Assembly: GCF_026107375.2 (NCBI RefSeq) | Contig: NZ_JAPCIA010000001.1 | Location: forward strand, 2,294,001-2,358,000 | Direction: 5' to 3' | Length of the DNA: 64,000 nucleotides | DNA from: Sphingomonas sp. BT-65 | GTDB taxonomy: Bacteria > Pseudomonadota > Alphaproteobacteria > Sphingomonadales > Sphingomonadaceae | Part shown: positions 42,114 through 51,356 of the stretch, piece by piece | Layout of the letters: each line of letters begins with the position of its first letter | How positions within the stretch are numbered: position 1 is the stretch's first letter | Notes under the pieces: model-generated | Told to the model about the DNA's origin: nothing | Database searches by the model: none | The model's input: only the letters and a program-made list of their open reading frames with translations | Translations under genes and position numbers: made by a program

Positions 42114-42979
42114 CCGGCGAGCCAGGTCCGCAACAGCGTGTGGGCGATCGCATAGGGCGGCGGCGCACCGAACCGGGCGTCGGGTGCGCCATCGAGCGCG
42201 GCGCGCACTTCGTCTCGCGTCGCCCAGAACGCGTCCTCGAGCTCGTTCGTGTCCAGCGTGATCGCGTCGCCCTCCGCCGTCGCGACGCACGCGATCATCA
42301 GCGAGGAGGGAAAGGGCCAGGGCTGGCTGGCAACATAGCGAACGTTGCGCACAGCGATGCCGGCTTCCTCCAGCGTCTCGCGCGCAACCGCTTCCTCGAT
42401 CGATTCGCCGACCTCGACGAACCCGGCGAGCGCCGAATAGCGTCCGGCCGGCCAGGCGGGACCGCGGCCCAGCAGCACCCGGCCGTCATGCTCGGCGAGC
42501 ATGATCACCACCGGATCGGTGCGCGGGAAATGCTCGGCGGCACAGCTCTGGCAGCGCCGCGCCCAGCCGGCGCGGAACAGCTCGGTCGGGTTGCCGCAAG
42601 CCGGGCAGAAGCCGTGGCGCTGGTGCCAGTCGACCAGGCTGCGCGCGCAGGCATAGAGGCCGGCCTGGTCGGCAGGCATCAGCCCGAGCATCTGGAACAA
42701 CGCGGGGGAGCGCACATTGCCGTGCCGCTCGCCCATCGCCAGCGGCGCGAAATGCGGCTTGCCGTCGATATAACCGAGGAACAGCGGCTCGCTCCCCTCG
42801 GGCAGGTCGGCGAGGCTGGTCCACACCAGCTGCCCTTCACCATCGAGCTCCGGTTCGAGCCCGTTCAGCCGGAGCAGCCGTGCGCGCCAGTCGCCGAGCG
42901 CCGCGGCCAGCGCCTCGGGATTATTGCGTTCGCGGTCGGCGCGGTCGAGCACCGCCCCGGTGAACCCGACCTCAACCAC
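42110..42979 (-). CDS. nudC: NAD(+) diphosphatase (NADH pyrophosphatase)
   Basis: Nudix hydrolase that cleaves NAD(H) to NMN and AMP and, in E. coli, removes NAD caps from RNA. The 289-residue protein has an N-terminal domain, a zinc ribbon with CPAC and CQSC (residues about 125-145), and the Nudix box GFVEVGESIEEAVARETLEE followed by AG, located at about residues 185-207. GTG at 42979 begins 3 bases after the serine-hydrolase stop and is preferred over an in-frame ATG at 43036 that overlaps that gene. It ends the mutY-hydrolase-nudC unit. Confidence 0.92.
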   Translation of the reverse strand: MVEVGFTGAVLDRADRERNNPEALAAALGDWRARLLRLNGLEPELDGEGQLVWTSLADLPEGSEPLFLGYIDGKPHFAPLAMGERHGNVRSPALFQMLGLMPADQAGLYACARSLVDWHQRHGFCPACGNPTELFRAGWARRCQSCAAEHFPRTDPVVIMLAEHDGRVLLGRGPAWPAGRYSALAGFVEVGESIEEAVARETLEEAGIAVRNVRYVASQPWPFPSSLMIACVATAEGDAITLDTNELEDAFWATRDEVRAALDGAPDARFGAPPPYAIAHTLLRTWLAG

Positions 42980-42981
42980 CG

Positions 42982-44304
42982 TCAGCGCGCCAGATCGGCA
43001 TAGACGGCTTTCACCGAGTCGGCGCGCAGCGGCCATTTGTCGCTGGGGAAATAGTTGACCATCACGGTGGTGCGCACCTTGGTGGCAGGATCGACCCAGG
43101 CGATCGTGCCGGCGGCGCCGCCCCAGCCATAGGTGCCCTTGCCCGGCCCGCCCGGCACGCCTTCCAGATAGACCGAACCGCCCGCGCCATAGCCCATCCT
43201 GGGCGCGACATCGCCGCCGCTCCCGCTCGGCGCGCGCTGGAACTCGACGCCCTTGGGCAGCAGGTTCGACATGGCGAGCCGCACCGTCGCAGGCTTCATC
43301 ACGCGCAACCCGTCGACCATACCCTGATTGACCAGCATATGGAGGAACCTGTCATAGTCGCGCGCCGACATCACCAGGCCAGCGCCGCCATAGGGGAAGG
43401 ACGGCGGCGCGGCGAAGACCGAGGCCTTGCCGGGATCGAGCGGGATGCGGTTCTCCCCCGCCCAGAGATAGTTGGTCGCGAACCGGCCGATCTCACTCTC
43501 CGGCACGCTCCAATAGGTCGAGGTCATCTTGAGCGGGCCGAACAGCCGCGTCTGGACGAATTGCTCGAACGGCATGCCGCCCGCGACCTCGACCACGCGC
43601 GCGAGCACGTCGAGGCTGATCGAATAGCTCCACTTGGTACCCGGATCGGCGATCAGCGGCAGCGTCGCCACGCGATCGGCGAACGCCGCGAGCGAGGTGG
43701 GGCGCAGCTTGCGCAGCTCAGTTTCCACCCCGGGGTTGAGCGCCGCGGGGACGACCCCCAGCCGCTCATACTCCTTGAGCAGCGGCCCCTTGGTCACGAT
43801 CGTGTAGCCCAGCCCGGCGGTATGGGTGAGCAGGTGCCGCACCGTCACCGGCCGCGCCGCGGGGCGCGTGGCGAGGCTGTTCGCCGGATCGGTCAGCACC
43901 TTCATCGACTTGAAGCCGGGGATGAAGTCGCTCACCGGCTGGTCGAGCTTGAGCTTGCCATCCTCGACCAGCAGCATCGCGGCGATACCGGTGATCGGCT
44001 TGGTCATCGAATAGACGCGCCATAGCGAATCGGCGTCGGCCTTGGCCGCGCTCTCCTCGTCGGCGATCTTGCCCGCGGCGGCGAAATTCGGGGGCCGGTC
44101 GCCCTTGGCATAGGCGATGACGATGCCAGGCGCCTTGCGGTCGGCGACATAGGCGCGGGCGAGCGCGGGAACAGCATCGGCGGCGACGGTGACGTCCTGC
44201 ACCGGCGGCTGCACGGGCGGCGAGGTGACCGCCTGCCCAAAGGCGCCCGAAACCGCGACGATCGCAAGCGCGGCAGCGCCGCCGGCCAGCCAGAGTGTCT
44301 TCAT
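42982..44304 (-). CDS. Secreted serine hydrolase (beta-lactamase-related, S12)
   Basis: A 440-residue exported enzyme. A signal peptide (MKTLWLAGGAAALAIVAVSGAFGQ) is followed by the catalytic fold with the SxxK motif SMTKPI (Ser near residue 100) and YSIS in the Y-x-N/S position; the C-terminal part holds the GWGGAAGTIAWVDP segment typical of esterase-type class C relatives. Substrate unknown; these proteins are more often esterases or peptidases than beta-lactamases. ATG at 44304 with GGAGG just upstream; it overlaps the mutY stop (ATGA) and is followed by nudC, so it is cotranscribed with DNA-repair and Nudix genes. Confidence 0.88.
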   Translation of the reverse strand: MKTLWLAGGAAALAIVAVSGAFGQAVTSPPVQPPVQDVTVAADAVPALARAYVADRKAPGIVIAYAKGDRPPNFAAAGKIADEESAAKADADSLWRVYSMTKPITGIAAMLLVEDGKLKLDQPVSDFIPGFKSMKVLTDPANSLATRPAARPVTVRHLLTHTAGLGYTIVTKGPLLKEYERLGVVPAALNPGVETELRKLRPTSLAAFADRVATLPLIADPGTKWSYSISLDVLARVVEVAGGMPFEQFVQTRLFGPLKMTSTYWSVPESEIGRFATNYLWAGENRIPLDPGKASVFAAPPSFPYGGAGLVMSARDYDRFLHMLVNQGMVDGLRVMKPATVRLAMSNLLPKGVEFQRAPSGSGGDVAPRMGYGAGGSVYLEGVPGGPGKGTYGWGGAAGTIAWVDPATKVRTTVMVNYFPSDKWPLRADSVKAVYADLAR

Positions 44305-45380
44305 CCCGTCCTCCGCAACGCTGCCACTGCCTTGGCGAACAGGGTCGGAAGCCCCGCCGAGTCGAGCTCGGCGATCGGCCACCATTCGCCGTCCGCGGGC
44401 GCAATGTGGCGGCCGATCGAGGCGGTCGCAAGCGCGGCGACCAGCTCGAAATGCGTAAAGCCGTGGGTGACCACGGCGTTGCGCAGCGTCCAGTCGGCGG
44501 CGAGGGGTGCCTCTGCAAGCGCAGGCGGCGCTTCACCCCAGGGACCGGTGGGTAGCGCACGCATGCCGCCGAGCAATCCCTTGGCGGGGCGGCGGACGAG
44601 TAGCACCTGCCCGTCGCACTCAGCCCAGAAGAAGGTGCCGTAGCGTACTGGGCGCGCCCGTTTCGGCGCCTTCACGGGATAGGCCTCGGCCATCCCCGCG
44701 GCGCGCGCGTCGCAGCGATCGGCGAGCGGGCAGAGCAGGCATTTGGGCGACCGGGGGGTGCAAATGGTGGCGCCGAGATCCATCATCGCCTGCGCGAAAT
44801 CGCCCGCGCGGGCCGAGGGCGTGATCGAATCGGCGAGCTCACGCACCCGCGGCCTCGCCCCGGGCAACCGGTCGGCGAGTGCGAACAGGCGCGCGACCAC
44901 GCGTTCGACATTGCCGTCTACCACCACCGCGCGCTCCCCGAAGGCGATCGCCGCCACCGCCGCCGCGGTATAGGGACCGAAGCCGGGCAGCTGGCGCAGC
45001 TTGGCTTCGCTCGAAGGAAGCTTGCCGTCATGCTCACCGGCGACCGCGCGTGCCGCGGCGAGGAGGTTACGCGCGCGGGCATAATAGCCGAGGCCGGCCC
45101 AGGCGCTCATCAGATCGGCGTCGTCAGCCGCCGCGAGGCTCGCGAAATCGGGCCAGCGCGCTGTGAACTTCGCAAAATAGGGGATCACCGCGGCGACCTG
45201 GGTCTGCTGGAGCATCACCTCCGACAACCATACGCGATAGGGATCGGGCGGCGGGGTGCCCGGGGCCGCGCGCCACGGCAGGACGCGCGCATTCGCATCG
45301 TACCAGGCGAGCAGCGGTCCGGAGACCTGCTTATCCCCGGAGACCTGCTTGGTGATGTCGCGAGAAACATTGTCGGGCAC
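44301..45380 (-). CDS. mutY: A/G-specific adenine glycosylase
   Basis: Removes adenine mispaired with 8-oxoguanine or guanine. The HhH-GPD domain shows LPWR, the catalytic glutamate region LSEVMLQQTQVAAV, the hairpin LPGFGPYTAAAVAAIAFG, and the catalytic aspartate in VVDGNVERV. The [4Fe-4S] cysteines follow as C-x6-C-x2-C-x5-C (ICTPRSPKCLLCPLADRC). The C-terminal Nudix-like 8-oxoG recognition domain is present. The frame is open far upstream but the divergent DUF721 gene limits the 5' end; I chose the GTG at 45380, with low certainty. Two in-frame copies of KQVSG near the N-terminus come from an 18-bp duplication. Confidence 0.9.
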   Translation of the reverse strand: MPDNVSRDITKQVSGDKQVSGPLLAWYDANARVLPWRAAPGTPPPDPYRVWLSEVMLQQTQVAAVIPYFAKFTARWPDFASLAAADDADLMSAWAGLGYYARARNLLAAARAVAGEHDGKLPSSEAKLRQLPGFGPYTAAAVAAIAFGERAVVVDGNVERVVARLFALADRLPGARPRVRELADSITPSARAGDFAQAMMDLGATICTPRSPKCLLCPLADRCDARAAGMAEAYPVKAPKRARPVRYGTFFWAECDGQVLLVRRPAKGLLGGMRALPTGPWGEAPPALAEAPLAADWTLRNAVVTHGFTHFELVAALATASIGRHIAPADGEWWPIAELDSAGLPTLFAKAVAALRRTG

Positions 45381-45407
45381 GGCCCGGCTATGGCATGGAC
45401 TGGCGGG

Positions 45408-45920
45408 ATGAGTAAGCCGCGTGCCCCGACCGACGAGCCGAAACGCAGCAACCGTATCCGCCAGGTGGCGGAGCTGGTGCCCGATGTCGGCCGCGTCGCG
45501 TTCCGTAAGTTCGGCTTCGTGCAGAGCGCGGTGGTGCGCCGCTGGAGCGAGATCGTCGGTGAGCGCTATGCCGGCGTGTCGGCGCCCGAATCGATCCGCT
45601 TCCCGCGCGGCGAGCGCGCCAACGGCGTGCTGAGCCTCGTCGTGCAGGGCGCGCACGCGCCGATGATGCAGCATATCGCGCCCGAGATCATGGAGCGGGT
45701 CAACCGCTTCTTCGGCTATCCCGCGGTGGCGCGCGTCGCGATCCGCCAGGGCGAGGTGCCCCGCGCGCCGATGCCCGCCGCGCCGGCTACGCCCGCTCCG
45801 GTTCCGGCCGAGCTCGGCGACAGCCTGCGCGCGATCGCCGATCCCGAGCTGCGCGCGGTGCTCGAGGGGCTCGCCGCGGGGGTAGCGATGCCCGTCCTCA
45901 AGCTGGGAAAGATCGACTGA
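45408..45920 (+). CDS. DUF721 / DciA-like protein
   Basis: A 170-residue protein of the DUF721 family, whose studied members (DciA) load the replicative helicase DnaB in bacteria lacking DnaC. The conserved region SAVVRRWSEIVGERYAGVSAPESIRFPRG (core RRWSEIVG, residues about 45-52) forms the KH-like domain; the C-terminal third is low-complexity Pro/Ala followed by a helix. The gene is divergent from mutY and overlaps the dsbA start (ATGA-type), heading a dciA-dsbA-dsbA-smc run. The C-terminus differs from DciA proper, so helicase loading is an inference. Confidence 0.8.
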   Translation: MSKPRAPTDEPKRSNRIRQVAELVPDVGRVAFRKFGFVQSAVVRRWSEIVGERYAGVSAPESIRFPRGERANGVLSLVVQGAHAPMMQHIAPEIMERVNRFFGYPAVARVAIRQGEVPRAPMPAAPATPAPVPAELGDSLRAIADPELRAVLEGLAAGVAMPVLKLGKID

Positions 45921-46603
45921 TGCGTTTCGTTCGCCTGTGCCTCGCGCTGATCGCGGGAGCCCTGCTCACCACCGCTGCACCGGCGCAGCGGGCGCAGGAC
46001 TGGCGCGCCCATGTCGCGCAGGCGCCGTCGGGCGCGTTCCTGATCGGCAATCCGGCGGCCAAGGTGAAGCTGGTCGAGTATCTCAGCTATACCTGCCCGC
46101 ATTGCGCGCATTTCGTGGCCGAATCGAAGGCGCCGCTGCACGACGATCTGGTCCGCCGCGGGCTGGTGCGCGTCGAGTTCCGCCATGCCGTGCGCGACCC
46201 GCTCGACATGGCAGCCGCGCTGCTCGCACGCTGCACCGGGGCCAAGGGCTTCAGCGGCGCGAGCCAGGCGATCTTCGCCGCGCAATCGAGCTGGTTCGAG
46301 CAGGGCCGGACCTGGTGGCAGGCCAATGCCGCAAGCCTCAAGTCGCAGCCCGAACTGGCGCGCCTGAAGGCGGCGGCGAACGGATCCGGCCTCACCGCGC
46401 TGATGGCGAAGCGCGGGATGAGCGCGGCGGCGGTCAATCAGTGTTTCGCGGCGCCGGGCGATCTCAACAAGGTGACCACGATGACCAAGGCGGCCTGGGG
46501 CACGATCCAGGGCACGCCGAGCTTCACGATCAACGGCAAGGCCGGCGGCGGCAGCGACTGGGCCGCGCTCGAACCCGAATTGCGCGCCGCGGGGGCGCGA
46601 TGA
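45920..46603 (+). CDS. DsbA-family periplasmic thiol-disulfide oxidoreductase (CPHC)
   Basis: A 227-residue secreted thioredoxin-fold protein. The signal peptide ends near APA-QR (residue 23). The active site C59-P-H-C62 follows the strand VKLVEYLSYT, the typical DsbA position, and the cis-proline loop is GTPSF (near residue 196). This belongs to the 'thioredoxin domain' DsbA group common in alphaproteobacteria. It overlaps the DciA-like gene and is followed after 28 bases by a second DsbA-like gene with a different active site. Confidence 0.9.
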   Translation: MRFVRLCLALIAGALLTTAAPAQRAQDWRAHVAQAPSGAFLIGNPAAKVKLVEYLSYTCPHCAHFVAESKAPLHDDLVRRGLVRVEFRHAVRDPLDMAAALLARCTGAKGFSGASQAIFAAQSSWFEQGRTWWQANAASLKSQPELARLKAAANGSGLTALMAKRGMSAAAVNQCFAAPGDLNKVTTMTKAAWGTIQGTPSFTINGKAGGGSDWAALEPELRAAGAR

Positions 46604-46631
46604 TCAAGTTTTCGACTGGAGAGACGAACTG

Positions 46632-47369
46632 ATGCGTATAGCGATTGGCCTGGCTTCGGCGATGATCCTGGCGGGCTGCGGCGGCAGCGAGACCGGCAAC
46701 AGCGTCACCCCCGCGGCGCCGGCTTCGCCGGTGGCGGGCACGGCGGCCCCGGCCGGCACCCAGTGGACCGACACGGTCGAGAAGACCGCCGAAGGCGGCT
46801 TCCGCATGGGCAACCCCGCCGCCCCGATCAAGCTGATCGAATATGGCTCGCGCACCTGCGGCCATTGCGCCGCCTTCGCGGTGACCGGCATGGAGCCGCT
46901 CAAGGCCTATGTCGCGGCGGGCAAGGTGAGCTTCGAGTTCCGCGACTTCCTGCTCAACCCGATCGACCTTGGCGCGGCGCTGCTCGGCCAGTGCGCCGGC
47001 CCGGGCCCGTTCTTCGCGATCATGGACCAGATGTACGAGCAGCAGCGCACATTGCTCGAGAACGGGCCCAAGGAAGGCGACCCCTTCCTCCAGCAGGTCG
47101 AGACAATGGCCCCGGCGCAGCGCACCACGGCGCTGGCCGAGCGCTTCGGTTATCTGGGCTTCGTCCAGCAGCGCGGCGTGCCCGAAGCGCAGGCGCGCCA
47201 GTGCCTTGCCGACCAGAAGGCGATCGACGCGCTGGTCAAGGGCAATGAAAACGCGGCCAAGGAATACAGCATCCCCGGCACGCCGACCTTCATCCTCAAC
47301 GGCAAGGTGCTCGAGAACACCGGGACCTGGCCGCAGGTCGAGGCGGCGCTCAAGGCCGCGGGCGCCTGA
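46632..47369 (+). CDS. DsbA-family lipoprotein (CGHC)
   Basis: A 245-residue thiol oxidoreductase with a lipoprotein signal: lipobox LAGC with C16 as the lipidated cysteine, then an Ala/Pro/Thr-rich tether (residues 17-48). The active site is C76-G-H-C79 (GSRTCGHCAAF), and the cis-proline loop GTPTF lies near residue 217. The CGHC dipeptide is usual for isomerase-like enzymes, unlike the CPHC of the preceding gene, so the two may have different redox roles. smc follows 31 bases downstream. Confidence 0.9.
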   Translation: MRIAIGLASAMILAGCGGSETGNSVTPAAPASPVAGTAAPAGTQWTDTVEKTAEGGFRMGNPAAPIKLIEYGSRTCGHCAAFAVTGMEPLKAYVAAGKVSFEFRDFLLNPIDLGAALLGQCAGPGPFFAIMDQMYEQQRTLLENGPKEGDPFLQQVETMAPAQRTTALAERFGYLGFVQQRGVPEAQARQCLADQKAIDALVKGNENAAKEYSIPGTPTFILNGKVLENTGTWPQVEAALKAAGA

Positions 47370-47400
47370 TCGGGTAAGCCGGGGGGCGGGCCGCACAGAG

Positions 47401-50400
47401 ATGCAGATCAAGCGGCTCCGCCTCACCGGATTCAAGAGCTTCGTCGATCCCGCCGACCTGCGCATCGAGCCCGGGCTGACGGGGATCGTCGGCCCCAATG
47501 GCTGCGGCAAGTCCAACCTGCTCGAAGCGCTGCGCTGGACGATGGGCGAGAACAGCGCCAAGTCGATGCGCGGCGCGGGGATGGAGGACGTGATCTTCGC
47601 GGGCACCGCGACACGGCCGCAGCGCGACTTTGCCGAGGTCTCAATCCTCGCCGAGCAAGCGGGCGGCGAGGATGACGGCGAGATCGAGGTCGTCCGGCGG
47701 ATCGAGCGCGGCGCGGGATCGGCCTATCGCATCAACGGGCGCGATGTGCGGGCCAAGGATGTGTCGCTGCTGTTCGCCGACTCCGCGACTGGCGCGCATT
47801 CGCCGGCGCTCGTGAGCCAGGGACGGATCGGCGCGATCATCCAGGCCAAGCCGGGCGAGCGGCGGCAGATGCTGGAGGAGGCGGCGGGCATCTCCGGCCT
47901 CCATGTCCGCCGCAAGGACGCCGAGCAGAAATTGCGCGCGACCGAGACCAATCTGACGCGGCTCGACGAGGTGATCTCTGACCAGGAGGCGCGCGCGGCG
48001 GCGCTCAAGCGGCAGGCGCGGCAGGCCGAGCGGTATCGCGAGCTTTCCGACAAGATCCGCACCGCCGAGGGGCGGATGATCTTCGCGCGCTGGCGCGACG
48101 CCGCGGCGGCAGCAGACGCGGCGAAGAAGGAGGCGGCGGAAGCCGAAGCGCTGGTCGCCGAGCGGACCGCGAAGCAGGAAGCGGCGCTCGCGACGCAGCA
48201 GGAAATGGCCGAAAAGCTTGGCTCGGCGCGCGCGGCGGCGCTGGCGGTGCGCGATCGGGCGAGCGAGGCGATGCACGCGCTGGCGGGGCTGCGCAGCGAG
48301 CGGGCGAGCGTCGAGCGGCGGATCGCCGAGCTGGCCGAGAGCGCGGCGCGGCTCGAGGCGGACAAGGGCCGCGAGGGCGCGCTGGCGCATGATGCGGCGG
48401 ATGCGTTGGCCCGGCTAGGGGATGAGGCGGCGACGCTCGAGACCCGTATCAAGGATGCCAAGGCGCGGATGCCCTCGCTCGAAGCGACGTTGGCGAAGGC
48501 GGAAAGCGAATCTCGCGATGCGGAGGTCGCGCTGGCGCAGGCATTGTCCGCTCAGGCGAGCGAGGCGGCCGAGGCGCGCGTGGCGGATGCGGCATTCTCA
48601 GCGGCGCGGACGCGAGTCGAGCGCGCCGAGCGCGACGCGGCGCGCGTCACCGCCGAACTCCACGCGCTGGGCGACCCGACTCCGCTCAAGACGGCGCGGA
48701 CGCAGGCGGCCGACGTCAAGGCCAAGGCCGAGCGCCAGGCCGAGACCGCGCGCACCGGGCTCGCCCGCGCCGACGCCACCGAGCGCGGTGCGGTCGAGGC
48801 GCGGACGCGGGCGCAGACCGCGCGCGCGGTCGCGCATGCCGAGCTGGCGCAGCTCGACAGCGAGGCAGCGGCGCTGGCCAAGGCGACGCGGCCGAGCGGC
48901 AAGGACCGGCTGCTCGACAAGCTCAAGGTCGATCCGGGCTATGAGCGCGCGCTCGCCGCAGCGCTGGGCGACGATCTCGAGGCCGGGCTCGATCCCAAGG
49001 ACGAGCGGCACTGGGCGGGGGCCGAGGCGCTGAAGAGCGACCCCGGCGCGGCTTCGGGCACGACGCCGCTGGCCGGGCATGTCGAGGCGCCCGGTGTGCT
49101 CGCGCGACGGCTGGCGCAGGTGCTGGTGGCGGAGAGCGACGAGGGCCAAGCGCTTGCCGTAGGACAGCGGCTGGTGACGCTGGCGGGGGTGCTGCGGCGC
49201 TGGGACGGCTATGTCGCGAAGAGCGGCGGGGCGGCGGCCGCCGAGCGGCTGGAGCGCGTCAACCGGCTGCGCGCGATCGAGAAGGCACGGCCGGCGGCGG
49301 TGCGCGCGGTCGATGCTGCGGACGCCGAGCTGGCGCGGATCGAAGGCGACATCGCCGAGGCGCGCCGCGCGGCAGCCGAGTGCAAGCGGCTGCTCGACCA
49401 TAGCGACAATGCGGCGCGCGAGGCGGCGCGGGCGGAGGATCGCGCCGCGGCGGCGATCGAGCGGCTCGACGCGCAGCGCGCCGACATGGAGGCGCGGCGC
49501 GCCCGCAGCACGGCTGAACTCGAAGAAGCCAATGGCGAGCTCAAGCGCGCCGAGGCGGCGCGCGCGGCGCTGCCCGACGGGAGCGCGACGCGGGCGAAGG
49601 TCGCCGCGCTGACCGCCGAGGCCGAGGCGCGGCGCAACGCGGCCGCCAATGCGCGCGCCGAGCGCGGCAATCTCGAACGCGACATCGCGAGCGCCCGCGA
49701 ACGGCTGGCGGCGTCGCAGGCGGAGAGCAAGGGCTGGGGCGCGCGGGCGGGTGAGGCGGCGAAGCGAATCGCGGAGATGGACGCGCGCGCCATAGAACTG
49801 GCGCAGGCGGCCGAGGCGCTGAAGGATAGGCCCGCCGAGCTCGATGCCGGCATCGAACAAGCCGAGAAGGCCAATGACGAAGTGCGGATCGAGAGCGCCG
49901 CGGCGCAGCTTGCCGAGCGCGACGCCGAGGCCGCGCTACGCGACACCGAGACGGGGATGCGTGCCGCGGGCGAGGCGCTGGCGGAGGCGCGCGAGGCGCG
50001 CGCGGGCGCGGTGGCACGGCACGAGAACCAGGAGATGCGACGCCTGGAGATGGGGCGTCTATCGGGCGAGCGCTTCGAATGCCCGCCGCCCCTGCTGCCC
50101 GAGCGCGCGGGCTTCGCCGAGGACAGCGTGCGCGATCCGCAGGACGAATCCGCGGCGCATGACCGGCTGATCGCCGAGCGCGAGCGGATCGGACCGGTGA
50201 ACCTGGTGGCCGAAAGCGAGCTGGCCGAGCTGACGACCAGCGCCGAAGCCAATGCCAGGGAGCGCGACGAGCTGATCCAGGCGGTGCACCGGCTGCGCGG
50301 GAGCATCGGCACGCTCAACCGCGAGGGCCGCCAGCGGCTGCTCGCGGCGTTCGAGGCGGTCGACCAGCATTTCCGGCGACTGTTCACCACGCTGTTCAAT

Positions 50401-50814
50401 GGCGGGCAGGCGCATCTCGAGCTCATCGATTCGGACGATCCGCTCGAGGCGGGACTCGAGATCATGGCGCAGCCGCCGGGCAAGAAGCTGCAGTCGCTCA
50501 CCCTGCTGTCGGGTGGCGAACAGGCGCTGACCGCGGTGGCGCTGATCTTCGCGCTGTTCCTGACCAACCCGGCGCCGATCTGCGTGCTCGACGAAGTCGA
50601 CGCGCCGCTCGACGACGCCAATATCGAGCGCTTCTGCGACCTGCTCGACGCGATGACGCGCGAGACTGCGACGCGCTATCTGATCGTCACCCACAACGCC
50701 GCGACGATGAGCCGCATGCACCGATTGTTCGGCGTGACGATGGTCGAGCGCGGGGTCAGCCGACTGGTGTCGGTCGACCTGGGCGGGGCGGAGTCGCTGC
50801 TGGCGGCGGAGTGA
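47401..50814 (+). CDS. smc: Chromosome segregation protein SMC
   Basis: A 1137-residue condensin subunit. The N-terminal ATPase half has Walker A GPNGCGKSN (residues 31-39); long coiled coils (about 165-500 and 640-950) flank a hinge around residues 500-600; the C-terminal half has the ABC signature LSGGEQALTAVAL (near 1036) and Walker B ICVLDEVDAPLDD (near 1060). The ATG at 47401 is the family start (MQIKRLRLTGFKSF); the open frame upstream lies inside dsbA. The coiled-coil DNA is extremely GC-rich and Ala/Arg/Glu-biased. The stop overlaps the next gene (GTGA). Confidence 0.97.
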   Translation: MQIKRLRLTGFKSFVDPADLRIEPGLTGIVGPNGCGKSNLLEALRWTMGENSAKSMRGAGMEDVIFAGTATRPQRDFAEVSILAEQAGGEDDGEIEVVRRIERGAGSAYRINGRDVRAKDVSLLFADSATGAHSPALVSQGRIGAIIQAKPGERRQMLEEAAGISGLHVRRKDAEQKLRATETNLTRLDEVISDQEARAAALKRQARQAERYRELSDKIRTAEGRMIFARWRDAAAAADAAKKEAAEAEALVAERTAKQEAALATQQEMAEKLGSARAAALAVRDRASEAMHALAGLRSERASVERRIAELAESAARLEADKGREGALAHDAADALARLGDEAATLETRIKDAKARMPSLEATLAKAESESRDAEVALAQALSAQASEAAEARVADAAFSAARTRVERAERDAARVTAELHALGDPTPLKTARTQAADVKAKAERQAETARTGLARADATERGAVEARTRAQTARAVAHAELAQLDSEAAALAKATRPSGKDRLLDKLKVDPGYERALAAALGDDLEAGLDPKDERHWAGAEALKSDPGAASGTTPLAGHVEAPGVLARRLAQVLVAESDEGQALAVGQRLVTLAGVLRRWDGYVAKSGGAAAAERLERVNRLRAIEKARPAAVRAVDAADAELARIEGDIAEARRAAAECKRLLDHSDNAAREAARAEDRAAAAIERLDAQRADMEARRARSTAELEEANGELKRAEAARAALPDGSATRAKVAALTAEAEARRNAAANARAERGNLERDIASARERLAASQAESKGWGARAGEAAKRIAEMDARAIELAQAAEALKDRPAELDAGIEQAEKANDEVRIESAAAQLAERDAEAALRDTETGMRAAGEALAEAREARAGAVARHENQEMRRLEMGRLSGERFECPPPLLPERAGFAEDSVRDPQDESAAHDRLIAERERIGPVNLVAESELAELTTSAEANARERDELIQAVHRLRGSIGTLNREGRQRLLAAFEAVDQHFRRLFTTLFNGGQAHLELIDSDDPLEAGLEIMAQPPGKKLQSLTLLSGGEQALTAVALIFALFLTNPAPICVLDEVDAPLDDANIERFCDLLDAMTRETATRYLIVTHNAATMSRMHRLFGVTMVERGVSRLVSVDLGGAESLLAAE

Positions 50815-51356
50815 GCCGGATGCATGGCCCCATCCGGTTCAGCCTCACCGCCGACGACTATGTCACGGCAACCCGGCTGCACATGACTCGCGAATTCTAC
50901 CGCAGCAAGCTGATCAAACTGACCGCGCTCATGGGGCTGTTCTACGCGGCGCTGGTATTCCTCACATTGGGCCAATGGACTTGGCAGTACGCCGCCATCG
51001 CGGCGGGGCTGGGCGCGGTCGCAGCGGCGATCATCGTGCTTGGCATCGCCGTGACCAACCACATCATGATCGCGCGCCGATCCCGCCGGATCTACGCGCA
51101 GCAGAAGTCGCTACACGACGAATTCGAGTTCTTCTGGGACGAAACGGCGTTCAATCTCGCGACGCAATCGGCGCGGTCTCGGCACAATTGGGCCGACTTC
51201 AGGCAATGGGCCGAAGGTCCGGACGCGATCATCCTCTATCAGAGCGACGCGCTGTTCAACATGCTCCCGAAACGCGCCTTTCCGGAGGAAGCGCTGGCGG
51301 ATATTCGGGAGCGGCTGAGCCAGGCCAAGGTTCGGCAGCTGACGGGCTGGCGTTGA
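50811..51356 (+). CDS. YcxB-like membrane protein
   Basis: A 181-residue protein with two transmembrane helices (residues about 40-60 and 65-85; LTALMGLFYAALVFL and AAGLGAVAAAIIVLGIAV) and a C-terminal cytoplasmic YcxB-type domain (HDEFEFFWDETAF, then RHNWADFRQWAEGPDAIILYQSD; core HNWADFRQW near 126-134). Function unknown. The GTG at 50811 overlaps the smc stop; an ATG three codons later is equally possible. Its stop overlaps the TTG of the MFS gene. Confidence 0.8.
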   Translation: MSRMHGPIRFSLTADDYVTATRLHMTREFYRSKLIKLTALMGLFYAALVFLTLGQWTWQYAAIAAGLGAVAAAIIVLGIAVTNHIMIARRSRRIYAQQKSLHDEFEFFWDETAFNLATQSARSRHNWADFRQWAEGPDAIILYQSDALFNMLPKRAFPEEALADIRERLSQAKVRQLTGWR

